From DATFJZ01 sp034660495 (GTDB lineage Bacteria; Desulfobacterota; Desulfobacteria; Desulfobacterales; Desulfobacteraceae), in assembly GCA_034660495.1 (NCBI GenBank), contig JAYEJJ010000230.1, forward strand, positions 1 through 11,565: DNA of 11,565 nucleotides. Direction: 5' to 3'. Made by a program: the position numbers and the translations under genes. The notes under the pieces are model-generated. The model was not told the origin of the DNA, did not search any database, and was given only the letters and a program-made list of their open reading frames with translations. This document shows positions 1 to 6,753 of the stretch, piece by piece (within the stretch, counting starts at the first letter, position 1; the number at the start of each line of letters is the position of its first letter).

Positions 1-237
1 ACAGTCAGCGGGTTTTCCACAGAAGCAGAAAACAATTTTTATGAAAAAACCAGAGTAAAGGGGTCCTCTGTCAGGATTCCCATACCTGAACCGGGAAGAT
101 GGTTTGTCCGGTATTTTATAAAAACCGATGCCGCAGGTGAAGATCAGAAACTCTGCAACCAGATGAAGCAGACCGCTTCACTGGTATTTGAAATCAAAAA
201 GCAGGGAACCCCTGTAAAGGCCGGCATGCTTCAGTGA
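1..237 (+). CDS. 3' end of a possible DUF4198-like periplasmic protein (5' end outside window)
   Basis: Frame 1 is open from the first base to a TGA at 235-237, giving 78 residues of a protein whose start lies outside the window. The fragment has a G-R-W-F-V-R-Y segment near its middle and ends with an A-S-L-V-F-E-I strand plus a short basic tail. This pattern (Gly-x-Trp strand, then a terminal 'tasLtFEv' strand) resembles the C-terminus of DUF4198 proteins, periplasmic proteins often found beside metal-transport genes. That identification is by eye on a short fragment and could be wrong; that a coding 3' end exists is much safer. The gene runs convergently towards the ATPase gene on the other strand. 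Confidence 0.55.
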   Translation, partial: TVSGFSTEAENNFYEKTRVKGSSVRIPIPEPGRWFVRYFIKTDAAGEDQKLCNQMKQTASLVFEIKKQGTPVKAGMLQ

Positions 238-252
238 TTTAGTTAGTGTCTG

Positions 253-273
253 GATCAAAAATGGTGAACCCAT
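253..273. repeat. 21-bp direct repeat, left copy (partner at 4030-4050)
   Basis: This 21-bp stretch, with core AAATGGTGAACCCAT, is repeated in the same orientation at 4030-4050 with one mismatch (A258 against G4035). Read on the minus strand it encodes W-V-H-H-F-stop, as does the other copy, which is the real C-terminus of the outer-membrane protein gene. Here the frame is closed by a stop three codons upstream of the Trp, so it is only a remnant or a duplicated site. The two copies bracket both ATPase/nuclease-like genes. Confidence 0.7.
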
Positions 274-276
274 ACT

Positions 277-299
277 ATCGGTCAACCGATCGGGTTTTT
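277..299 (+). terminator. Possible weak rho-independent terminator of the partial plus-strand gene
   Basis: A short hairpin with perfect 5-bp arms (ATCGG at 277-281, CCGAT at 286-290, loop TCAA) is followed by CGGG and five T residues (295-299). It lies 40 bases after the stop of the partial gene. The stem is short and four bases separate it from the T-run, so terminator function is uncertain. Confidence 0.3.
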
Positions 300-1684
300 C
301 AGGGGTCATCCGGACCCAGTCTGAACAGGTGCAGAGGAAGGGGTTCTGTGGCAATCTGCTGGATCCTGCCAGGCGAACGGGTTTTGGTCAAAATCAGGCT
401 GTTGGCGTATTTGCCGATCTGTTTGAGATCGCCTGGCCGCAGTTGGCCGGTCCATTTGATTTCTATTGGATGAAACCTCTGCCCGTCCACATAGGCGATA
501 TCCACCTCGCCCCTGGCCTTGATGTAATACGTGGGAAAACGCCGACGATAAAGTCCGGCCACGCAAGCCTCGACCAGCTTGCCGCACTGCTCCGGGCTGT
601 TCAGAAAGGGCTGCAGCTGTTCGGTGAACGGGTCTTTTGCCGGGTTCAACCAGGCATTGACCGCGTGCAGAATAAACGGATCCGTGAACATCACCTTGCG
701 GGCCTTTTTCGGTGCCGCCGTCAGCTTGTCCTCCTGCAGGGCCGGCTGAACATAGACCACGTCCATGGATTCCAGCAGGCCGATGTAATCGGCCACGGTC
801 TGAGGGTGGTCGATGGCAAGATCCTGACACAGCGCATTCCATGTCACCTGGGAACCCATCCGTTTCAAAACGGCCTGAAGGACCTGGCGCAGGTAATGCT
901 CCTGTTTGTTGCGCTTAATCATATCCCCGCGGATCCAGTCACTGTAAACCGCAAGGATGGCCGGAGGAATATGGTTGTCCCGGGCCAGAGCATTGATGGC
1001 GGTCAAGAAACCGCCGTGAACCAGGAAATTATCAAAGGCCGCAAACAGCCGCGCCATAACCCCGGCATCAACCTGTGGGACAGGCGCCATAATGGCCTCT
1101 TGTTCCCCAGCGGTCAAGGCCCTGGTCAGGGTGACCACCTCGTTGAAACCAAGGGGAAAAACCTGAAAATCAACCTGGTCTGCCATTCCTCTTCTTCCGG
1201 GAAAACACATCCGGGCTTCCCTGATGATCACCATATCCGAGCCGGACAGCACCAATACCACATCTTCCAATGCGCCGCTGTCGGCAAGGTATTTCACCCC
1301 CTTGTCCCAGCCGCGGATATAGGTGACCTCATCCAGAATGACAAATCGCATCCCGCCTGTTCCTGCCGGCTGCAAATGGTCTCCTATCAGGCGAACCAGG
1401 GCATGCTGGTCATCGATTAACTCCCCGCTGAAAAAGGCAATGGCATGGGGATGAACCCCGGTTTTCAGAAGATGGGCCATCCATTGCTTGAGCAGGGTGG
1501 TTTTTCCGACCTGGCGGCCGCCGCTGACCGTGTAAATTCCGGGCAGTTGAACCGGCAGCCGAAGGATCAGGGGAAAATCCCATACCAGGGCCTGACGACT
1601 CAGGACTTTTAAATGCGGATCCTGGGAAAAGAACTGGTCCGGGTTATCCTGATGCAGGTTATGTGGTGCAAAGCGAATATCCAT
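299..1684 (-). CDS. AAA_14 / DUF4143-type ATPase with C-terminal PD-(D/E)XK-like region
   Basis: This is an ATP-binding protein of the AAA_14/DUF4143 class, common in bacteria and without an established function. Numbered from an ATG at 1696, it has Walker A GGRQVGKTT (59-67), Walker B MRFVILDE (116-123), a sensor-like LVLSGSD (148-154) and a PGRRG element (166-170). The C-terminus has the spaced acidic/Lys signature of PD-(D/E)XK folds (E397-V-D399, then E412-I-K414), preceded by the usual 'LVEACVAGLY' helix. The ATG at 1684 is the better start: GGAG lies 6 bases ahead of it, whereas the ATG at 1696 has no Shine-Dalgarno. That gives 461 residues, normal for the family. The gene is GC-rich, unlike the AT-rich second ATPase gene upstream. 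A good promoter and an operator-like palindrome precede it. Catalytic activity is not proven by the motifs. Confidence 0.85.
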   Translation of the reverse strand: MDIRFAPHNLHQDNPDQFFSQDPHLKVLSRQALVWDFPLILRLPVQLPGIYTVSGGRQVGKTTLLKQWMAHLLKTGVHPHAIAFFSGELIDDQHALVRLIGDHLQPAGTGGMRFVILDEVTYIRGWDKGVKYLADSGALEDVVLVLSGSDMVIIREARMCFPGRRGMADQVDFQVFPLGFNEVVTLTRALTAGEQEAIMAPVPQVDAGVMARLFAAFDNFLVHGGFLTAINALARDNHIPPAILAVYSDWIRGDMIKRNKQEHYLRQVLQAVLKRMGSQVTWNALCQDLAIDHPQTVADYIGLLESMDVVYVQPALQEDKLTAAPKKARKVMFTDPFILHAVNAWLNPAKDPFTEQLQPFLNSPEQCGKLVEACVAGLYRRRFPTYYIKARGEVDIAYVDGQRFHPIEIKWTGQLRPGDLKQIGKYANSLILTKTRSPGRIQQIATEPLPLHLFRLGPDDP

Positions 1685-1700
1685 GCTGTTCTCCATCTAC

Positions 1701-1716
1701 TGAATAAATTTATTCA
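1701..1716. promoter_or_regulatory. 16-bp perfect palindrome at the transcription start of the ATPase gene (operator-like)
   Basis: TGAATAAATTTATTCA is a perfect 16-bp palindrome. On the minus strand it starts ten bases after the -10 hexamer, so it covers or directly follows the expected transcription start, and it ends before the first ATG. This is the classic position for a repressor site. The binding protein is unknown; autoregulation by a neighbour is only a guess. Confidence 0.5.
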
Positions 1717-1726
1717 ATGCCCATTG

Positions 1727-1755
1727 ATTATATATGTATCCTGCTGGAACCGCAA
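1727..1755 (-). promoter_or_regulatory. Sigma-70-type promoter of the AAA_14/DUF4143 gene
   Basis: On the minus strand a perfect TATAAT (1732-1727) is preceded at exactly 17 bases by TTGCGG (1755-1750). The -35 is a partial match (TTG conserved) and the -10 is perfect. The start codon at 1684 is about 40 bases downstream. Confidence 0.55.
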
Positions 1756-2014
1756 GAGAAAAGCAGAAACGGCGGACAGCTTTAGCCGGGACGACGGGCA
1801 TTGCGCTGTCAAACCTGTCGAAACGATCCATACCTGCATTAAACTGCATCCCACAATTTTAGCATTTGACATCTTGATTGATAGTCTGGTATAGGCCACA
1901 AGAAAACCAGGTTCATTTAATTAAAAAGATCAAGGGAGCAGGTCATCCGGCCGCTTTTTTCAAGGGCCACGGAAAGGGCCAGGGTTCTGTGAAGCTTAAA
2001 GGAAGGGGGTTTTC
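1756..2014. other. Intergenic stretch between the two ATPase genes; no supported gene
   Basis: No complete gene is seen. On the minus strand a codon-like frame ending at the TAG at 1697-1699 contains K-C-stop-N-C-G, which could be a decayed zinc-ribbon protein, but the promoter of the downstream gene lies in the same bases. On the plus strand TTGACA (1866-1871) sits 18 bases from TATAGG (1890-1895) and resembles a promoter pointing at the 3' end of the next gene. No clear terminator was found after the stop at 2015. Confidence 0.4.
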
Positions 2015-3742
2015 TCAAGATGAAAACACCTTAAATCCAATATTACCCACGCAATAGATGACATAACTTGAAATTATGGCTTCAGGATATTCTTCTTTCA
2101 ACCCTTCAATATAACCTTTTATCTGCTCTGTATCTTCTTTTTGCAACTGAAATTTGCTTAGGGATGTTTTAAACTTTGCAAACTGGGTGTTGGAATAATA
2201 TTTAAATTCAATAACTATCCTGATACCAGCACAGGATTCATGGTATTTTCCCACAAATTCAAGATCAGATCTGCCTTTTGGGTATGATCTTTCCACATTA
2301 AAGGTAAACCAGTTTGAAAGATATCTGCTGCAAATTTCGTAAAAGGTTGTACGGTAGAAATTTTCATTGACCTGCTGGAATATGGCTTCTGGCAGTTGTG
2401 AAATATAAAGATCCCAATATCCGGAAAACAGATTATCAAGGTTATGATCCTTTAAAAACTGCCTCATTACTTTTTGATATTTTGTTGATACGTCTATCTG
2501 ATGGAGTTCGTTAAAGTATTCCACAAATATCTGCCGCATGTTGAGGTTTGGCAGCTTGAGAGAAAAATAATCATTCCTTGTGAGCATTCCAAGGTAATAA
2601 AAGGATATGGGGAAAAAGTCCTTTTTAAAAAACTGGCTCACATTAAATCTTGATGTGAGTAAAACATCGTCATAATCAACACTGTTATACAAGGTAAGCT
2701 GGGTAACAAAATTTTTTGCATTTTCAGGATTTGCTCCACAAAGCCGTTTTACCCATGAAATGTCTGTTTTGAGATTTAAATCAGTTAGATGTTGCGGTAT
2801 GGTTTTATATTCACAGAACCAATCAAGAAAATAGATCAGTATTGTAGAATTATAAAGAGATTCTCTGCTTTCATTGGTAAAGCGAAATCCGTCATACTGA
2901 TTTTTTATAAGCTGATTTACATTTTGTCTTGTGGATGAATCAATTTGATAATCTCGATATACCTCATCAAGCAGCGTATCAACTTCAGCCTGAGTAAAGC
3001 CAAGCATGTTTTCAAACTTTGAAACCAGCGTTATAAAAGTCCCGATATTGTAAGCAGAAGCCAGCTCATCAATGGTCATGGGTAAAACGCCGGTTATAAA
3101 TATATTTTGTATCGAACGCTTCTGACGACCCTCTTTTAATGTCTTGAAAAAGGTTTTTAAAAACCCGCCATCTTCGATGAGGTGATGGTAAACAATGTCC
3201 TTATTCCCCATGATAAGCTGGTTGGCAAAGTTGTCATATTCATCTATAATAATAAAAAGTGGGGGAAGTTGACAGGTCTGAATAGATTTTATAACAGTTT
3301 GAAGATTGGCAGAGGCATTGAGGTCCGGATCAACCGATATTGTATCTTTGAATAATTCGTTACTGGTTTTGACAAGCCTTTCTATTTCAAGATTGCAGAC
3401 ATGATTAAAACTTTTTTGTATTTCAACCAGATCTCCGGTTTCCACAATGGAAAAATCAAGGTGCAGCACAAGGCATGAGTTTTTCAATGGTGTTGGGTTT
3501 TTGCCAATAAAGGTGTTGCCAAAGAGCTTATGGAACCGATCCTTATGCCTGATACTGTAATAACACTCCAGCATACTGCAGAACAAGGATTTCCCAAAAC
3601 GTCTGGGACGTAGAAATATGGGATTTGCAACATTTTCAAGCCTTGCAATATATTTTGTCTTATCAACAAAATAGCCATTTTTGTCTATAATAGCTTCATA
3701 ATTTGCCTCAGCATATAAAATCCTTTTAATATTTCCGGACAT
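2015..3742 (-). CDS. AAA-ATPase_like / PDDEXK_9 (DUF1703) family protein
   Basis: This is a 575-residue member of the large bacterial family that pairs an N-terminal AAA-ATPase-like domain with a C-terminal PD-(D/E)XK nuclease-superfamily domain; its biological role is not established. Numbered from the chosen start, the typical modified P-loop FLRPRRFGKS is at 43-52, the preceding Y-F-V-D-K-T-K motif at 24-30, and Walker B LFIIIDEYD at 162-170. The C-terminal signature is G-R-S-D493-L-E followed by I-E512-F-K514. The frame is open up to an ATG at 3802, but the ATG at 3742 has a strong AAGGAGG five bases upstream and begins MSGNIKRILY, so it is preferred; the upstream ATG falls inside a repeat. 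Base composition is clearly AT-rich compared with the flanking genes, suggesting separate acquisition. Length is normal and the frame intact. Confidence 0.88.
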   Translation of the reverse strand: MSGNIKRILYAEANYEAIIDKNGYFVDKTKYIARLENVANPIFLRPRRFGKSLFCSMLECYYSIRHKDRFHKLFGNTFIGKNPTPLKNSCLVLHLDFSIVETGDLVEIQKSFNHVCNLEIERLVKTSNELFKDTISVDPDLNASANLQTVIKSIQTCQLPPLFIIIDEYDNFANQLIMGNKDIVYHHLIEDGGFLKTFFKTLKEGRQKRSIQNIFITGVLPMTIDELASAYNIGTFITLVSKFENMLGFTQAEVDTLLDEVYRDYQIDSSTRQNVNQLIKNQYDGFRFTNESRESLYNSTILIYFLDWFCEYKTIPQHLTDLNLKTDISWVKRLCGANPENAKNFVTQLTLYNSVDYDDVLLTSRFNVSQFFKKDFFPISFYYLGMLTRNDYFSLKLPNLNMRQIFVEYFNELHQIDVSTKYQKVMRQFLKDHNLDNLFSGYWDLYISQLPEAIFQQVNENFYRTTFYEICSRYLSNWFTFNVERSYPKGRSDLEFVGKYHESCAGIRIVIEFKYYSNTQFAKFKTSLSKFQLQKEDTEQIKGYIEGLKEEYPEAIISSYVIYCVGNIGFKVFSS

Positions 3743-3790
3743 GTGCTCCTCCTTGATTTTACGCTTTGCTTTTCTCTTACCATGATTAAA

Positions 3791-3941
3791 CTCGATCATC
3801 AAGTTTTTTGAATAGCACCGCCCCCAATGGTTGCCTGTCAGGAACGCAAACGACGGAGGACTCGTTCCCTGCCAGGCTAAAAATCAGCGACCTGGGGCCA
3901 CTGGTCCTCAAACAGCTTGATTTTTTAACGCCTGGCAGGGA
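3791..3941 (-). mobile_element. MITE-like nested palindromic repeat, long copy
   Basis: On the minus strand this copy ends with AAAAAACTTGATGATCGAG, preceded by GGTGCTATTC. That matches the right end of the complete 75-bp element at 7090-7164 (GGTGATATTC then AAAAAACCTGATAATCGAG). Inside are paired arms: GCCTGTCAGGAACG (3833-3846) with CGTTCCCTGCCAGGC (3863-3877), and a long stem between 3866-3886 (ending in TAAAAATCA) and 3917-3941 (starting with TTGATTTTTTAACG). The arm at 3921-3939 is identical, inverted, to 11547-11565 of the right-hand copy. The far end was not found, so the copy is probably truncated, or its border lies in 3942-4029. It follows the outer-membrane protein gene and may act as its terminator. 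Confidence 0.65.
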
Positions 3942-4029
3942 GAACCCAACCCGATTTTCGGATTCTAAGTGTTCACAGTGCTGCTGTACGCATTGCAGGG
4001 AAACTATGAAACTCATGAAATGCGGTTCT

Positions 4030-4050
4030 GATCAGAAATGGTGAACCCAT
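4030..4050. repeat. 21-bp direct repeat, right copy (partner at 253-273)
   Basis: This copy covers the stop codon and last five codons (W-V-H-H-F) of the outer-membrane protein gene and matches 253-273 at 20 of 21 positions in the same orientation. A duplicated gene 3' end flanking an accessory block is the pattern left by site-specific integration, though homologous duplication could also give it. Confidence 0.7.
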
Positions 4051-5003
4051 CGGACATTTACGCGTTCTCCTTCCGGACGGTTTTCAGCCCTGCTTTCAAA
4101 ATAGAGGTTGAAAAACAGATGATTGTCCTGTGAAAAATGATACACCAGTCCGGGGCCGAGGCCAAACACCTGTTCTTTGGTATCGGAAACATCATGGCCG
4201 TCCATTTCCGTGTCTGTTATCTGCTTTAACCAGTATCCGTTGATTCCCAGCCGGAGCTGTTTTGGCAGCACTTCATAGGCCAGGGTAAAGTTGGCATGAA
4301 ACGCCTGGCCGGCCCGGGTGTCATCGGCGGGCTGCCAGGCCGGTCCGGGATCTTCATTTTTCATATTCCACAGATAGTGAATCCGGGTACTTGCCGTCAA
4401 TTTCGGTGTCATAAACAGGGTTGCCGCCCAGTAGGGATTGAATGAAAAAAAATTGCTGCCCGGATTCAGGGATCTGTCTTCATCGTATTTTCCAGTGGGA
4501 AAAATCATCTGCAGTTCAATGCGGTGCATGAATATTGGGCCGTTTTTTCCCATAACCGGGTCCCACTGAAGATAAGGGCCCACCAGGATGTCACCAATGC
4601 CGGACCCGTTGTCCCGGGGAAAGCCAAAGACATCCGGGGTGTCTGTATCGTAATCCAGATCCAGGCTGACAGCAGGAACGATCACGTCCAGCCCCCATTT
4701 GCCACCAAAAATCAGGGGGGTATTGGATTGATACAGAAACTGGCTCAGGCTGATCCAGGCGGACAGATCCTCATCGGCAAAATGCGGCAGTGCAGCATCT
4801 CCATCATCATTGGTAAAGCTGTTTGATGTCCAGTATTGAACATACTGGGTAAAATAAAATCCCGGACCGGCGGGCGGGCCGCCGTCGAGAAAACTGGTAA
4901 ACCCCAGGTTGACCGAGGGCAGATCATAAGCGGTTACGCTGCCTTTGCCTGAAAACAGAAAAAACAATGCTGCCAGCATACACATCATCAACCCTTTTTT
5001 CAT
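4032..5003 (-). CDS. Phenol_MetA_deg-type (SphA-like) outer-membrane beta-barrel protein
   Basis: This is a 323-residue predicted outer-membrane barrel of the 'MetA-pathway of phenol degradation' family (PF13557, COG4313), thought to act as a channel for hydrophobic or aromatic compounds; the substrate cannot be read from sequence. A signal peptide is clear (K-K-G, a hydrophobic stretch at about 4-20, then SVTAYD). The mature N-terminus has the family hallmark L-G-F-T-S-F-L-D-G-G-P-P-A-G-P-G-F-Y-F, followed by alternating strands with G-I-G-D-I-L-V-G-P-Y and F-P-T-G-K-Y, and the chain ends in Phe, the usual barrel-assembly signal. AAGGA lies upstream of the ATG at normal spacing. The last codons are part of a 21-bp direct repeat. 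It is divergent from trpB2 and stands alone on its strand; its promoter region holds a diverged repeat element starting only 25 bases upstream of the ATG. Confidence 0.85.
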   Translation of the reverse strand: MKKGLMMCMLAALFFLFSGKGSVTAYDLPSVNLGFTSFLDGGPPAGPGFYFTQYVQYWTSNSFTNDDGDAALPHFADEDLSAWISLSQFLYQSNTPLIFGGKWGLDVIVPAVSLDLDYDTDTPDVFGFPRDNGSGIGDILVGPYLQWDPVMGKNGPIFMHRIELQMIFPTGKYDEDRSLNPGSNFFSFNPYWAATLFMTPKLTASTRIHYLWNMKNEDPGPAWQPADDTRAGQAFHANFTLAYEVLPKQLRLGINGYWLKQITDTEMDGHDVSDTKEQVFGLGPGLVYHFSQDNHLFFNLYFESRAENRPEGERVNVRWVHHF

Positions 5004-5027
5004 TTTTAATTTTCCTTTTTGTTATGA

Positions 5028-5122
5028 CTCAATAATCACGTTTTTTTATGGTGACATTTACCTCTGAGGGGTCAGGCCTGACCCCATTTTTGAGAAATCA
5101 GATATAAAAAACTGATCCTCGA
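5028..5122 (+). mobile_element. Diverged copy of the palindromic MITE-like repeat
   Basis: The left end CTCAATAATCACGTTTTTTT followed by ATGG resembles the complete element's CTCGATTATCAGGTTTTT-ATGG. The right end AAAAAACTGATCCTCGA resembles AAAAAACCTGATAATCGAG. The interior differs: it carries the palindrome GGGGTCAGGCCTGACCCC instead of the GCCTGTCAGG arms. Membership is judged from the two ends only, so it is less certain than the other copies. Confidence 0.4.
5068..5085. repeat. 18-bp perfect palindrome GGGGTCAGGCCTGACCCC
   Basis: The sequence is self-complementary over all 18 bases with no spacer. It could be a REP-type unit or a dimeric regulator site for the divergent promoters. Its position inside a diverged repeat element favours the repeat explanation. 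Confidence 0.6.
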
Positions 5123-5267
5123 TTATGAGATTAACGGATATTAATGGTTTATGCCGTGTTCCTGACATCATTGCTGCGGGATCGGTATTTTGATCCAAAG
5201 CATGCCCCTTTAAAAAAAAACCGGAAACAGAATAAAACCATTGACAAAAAAATAAAAAATTGAGAGT

Positions 5268-5289
5268 TTGTTTCTATCAAAAGAAACAA
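5268..5289. promoter_or_regulatory. Inverted repeat upstream of trpB2 (possible operator)
   Basis: Perfect 8-bp arms TTGTTTCT (5268-5275) and AGAAACAA (5282-5289) are separated by six bases. They lie just before TATAGC (5296-5301), the best -10-like hexamer ahead of trpB2, and about 75 bases before the start codon. A TTGACA at 5241-5246 is too far from TATAGC to be its -35. The layout suggests a regulated promoter, but the regulator is unknown and the site does not resemble the enteric TrpR operator. Confidence 0.4.
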
Positions 5290-5364
5290 GAAAAGTATAG
5301 CTTAATTTAATTTTTATTTTTCTGAACCCATATATAGACGGGTTTGAATTAAAAGGAGTGTAAC

Positions 5365-6738
5365 GTGGCGGTAAAAATTTTTCTCAACGAGCAGGATATT
5401 CCCCGGCAATGGTACAATATCGCAGCCGATCTTCCCGGAACCATGAACCCCCCTCTGGGGCCTGATGGTCATCCGGTTTCTCCGGATATGCTGACACCGA
5501 TTTTTCCCATGAATCTGATTGAGCAGGAGGTGAGTCAGGAGAGATGGATTGACATTCCAGATGGAATTCTGGATCTGCTTTACCGCTGGCGGCCTTCTCC
5601 GCTCCGGCGGGCAGTATACCTTGAAAAATACCTGAACACACCGGCAAAAATTTTTTTCAAGGATGAAAGTGTATCTCCTGCCGGCAGTCACAAACCCAAC
5701 ACGGCCGTGGCTCAGGCCTGGTACAACAAAAAATTTGGTATAAAAAAACTGACCACGGAAACCGGCGCCGGCCAGTGGGGCAGTGCCCTGTCCTATGCCT
5801 GCAACCTCCTGGGGATGGAGTGCAAGGTCTTCATGGTCCGGATCAGTTTTGATCAAAAACCCTTTCGAAAAATCATGATGGAAACCTGGGGCGGGGAGTG
5901 TCTGGCCAGTCCATCATCTGAGACAGCGGCCGGCCGGGATATCCTGGCTGTCAGTCCAGATACCCCGGGAAGCCTTGGCATAGCCATCAGTGAGGCTGTG
6001 GAAGCAGCCGTCGCCGATACCACCGGGCAGACCCGCTATGCCCTGGGAAGCGTCCTCAATCATGTAATGCTGCACCAGACCATTATCGGTCTGGAAGCCA
6101 AGAAGCAGCTGGAGATAGCCGGTATCAAAAAGGTGGACACGGTAATCGGATGTGTGGGCGGAGGCAGCAATTTCGCCGGACTGGCATTTCCGTTTGTGCT
6201 GGACAAGATCAATGGAAAGGATATTGAGATTATTCCAGTGGAGCCGGCCTCCTGCCCCACACTGACCCGGGGGCCCTATGCCTACGACCATGGGGACGTG
6301 GCAAAGATGACGCCCCTGCTGCCCATGTATTCCCTGGGCCATGATTTTATTCCCGCCCCCATACACGCTGGCGGCCTTCGGTATCACGGCATGTCGCCCC
6401 TGGTGTCCCAGGCCCTAGCCCACGGGCTGATGGCGCCCATGTCCCTGAACCAGCTGGAGTGTTATGAATCAGCAATGATTTTTGCAAAAACCGAAGGGAT
6501 GATCGTGGCCCCTGAAACCAGTCATGCCGTGGCAGCCACCATCCGAAAGGCCGTCCAGGCCAGGGAAGCAGGACAGGAACAGGTGATTATCTTCAATCTG
6601 AGCGGTCACGGGATGATGGATCTGACAGGTTACAGCAAATATATGGCCGGAGAACTGTCCAACTGCGAACTGTCCGAAACCGAGCTGAAAGCAACCCTTG
6701 ACCGCAGCATCAAGGGCAATCCTGAGCCTGCCCTGTAA
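5365..6738 (+). CDS. trpB2: TrpB2-type tryptophan synthase beta chain (TrpB-like PLP enzyme)
   Basis: This is a fold-type II PLP enzyme of the TrpB2 branch (TIGR01415), condensing serine with indole to give tryptophan. TrpB2 enzymes commonly occur without an adjacent trpA, as here, and may salvage free indole or serve as a second beta chain. The 457-residue length and extended N-terminus fit TrpB2 rather than the roughly 400-residue TrpB1. The PLP lysine is K110 in AGSHKPNTAVAQ, the next conserved block is TTETGAGQWGSA (130-141), the phosphate-binding loop is GGGSN (265-269), and the C-terminal NLSGHGMMDL (411-420) is typical. The GTG at 5365 is chosen as start because AAGGAG lies six bases upstream. 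The gene is intact. A small Cys-rich gene follows after 15 bases, suggesting a two-gene unit. No other trp gene is visible. Confidence 0.92.
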   Translation: MAVKIFLNEQDIPRQWYNIAADLPGTMNPPLGPDGHPVSPDMLTPIFPMNLIEQEVSQERWIDIPDGILDLLYRWRPSPLRRAVYLEKYLNTPAKIFFKDESVSPAGSHKPNTAVAQAWYNKKFGIKKLTTETGAGQWGSALSYACNLLGMECKVFMVRISFDQKPFRKIMMETWGGECLASPSSETAAGRDILAVSPDTPGSLGIAISEAVEAAVADTTGQTRYALGSVLNHVMLHQTIIGLEAKKQLEIAGIKKVDTVIGCVGGGSNFAGLAFPFVLDKINGKDIEIIPVEPASCPTLTRGPYAYDHGDVAKMTPLLPMYSLGHDFIPAPIHAGGLRYHGMSPLVSQALAHGLMAPMSLNQLECYESAMIFAKTEGMIVAPETSHAVAATIRKAVQAREAGQEQVIIFNLSGHGMMDLTGYSKYMAGELSNCELSETELKATLDRSIKGNPEPAL

Positions 6739-6753
6739 AGGGATTGCTGAAAA

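Larger units (their letters stand above)
5004..5364. other. Divergent intergenic region between the outer-membrane protein gene and trpB2
   Basis: This 361-bp region holds, in order, the outer-membrane gene's ribosome site, a diverged palindromic element (5028-5122), an 18-bp perfect palindrome inside that element (5068-5085), an AT-rich stretch with a TTGACA at 5241-5246, an 8-bp-arm inverted repeat (5268-5289), a TATAGC (5296-5301), a small hairpin (AACCC and GGGTT arms) and the AAGGAG of trpB2. No Trp-rich leader peptide was found. Confidence 0.6.

Noticed and set aside
365..375. CCTGCCAGGCG matching the inner arm of the palindromic repeats
   Set aside because: Only 11 bases, inside the conserved C-terminal coding part of the ATPase, without neighbouring repeat sequence; most likely chance.
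329..1420. Long plus-strand open frame (363 codons) opposite the AAA_14/DUF4143 gene
   Set aside because: It is a mirror of the GC-rich minus-strand gene, has no recognisable domains, and the minus frame carries clear Walker and PD-(D/E)XK motifs.
1866..1895. Plus-strand TTGACA-18-TATAGG
   Set aside because: It points at the 3' end of a minus-strand gene and no plus-strand gene or terminator follows; kept only as a remark in the intergenic entry.
5241..5246. TTGACA as the -35 of trpB2
   Set aside because: No acceptable -10 lies 16-18 bases downstream, and the TATAGC at 5296 is too far away.
5914..6387. Minus-strand open frame opposite trpB2
   Set aside because: Shadow of the well-supported trpB2 frame with no ribosome site or known motif.
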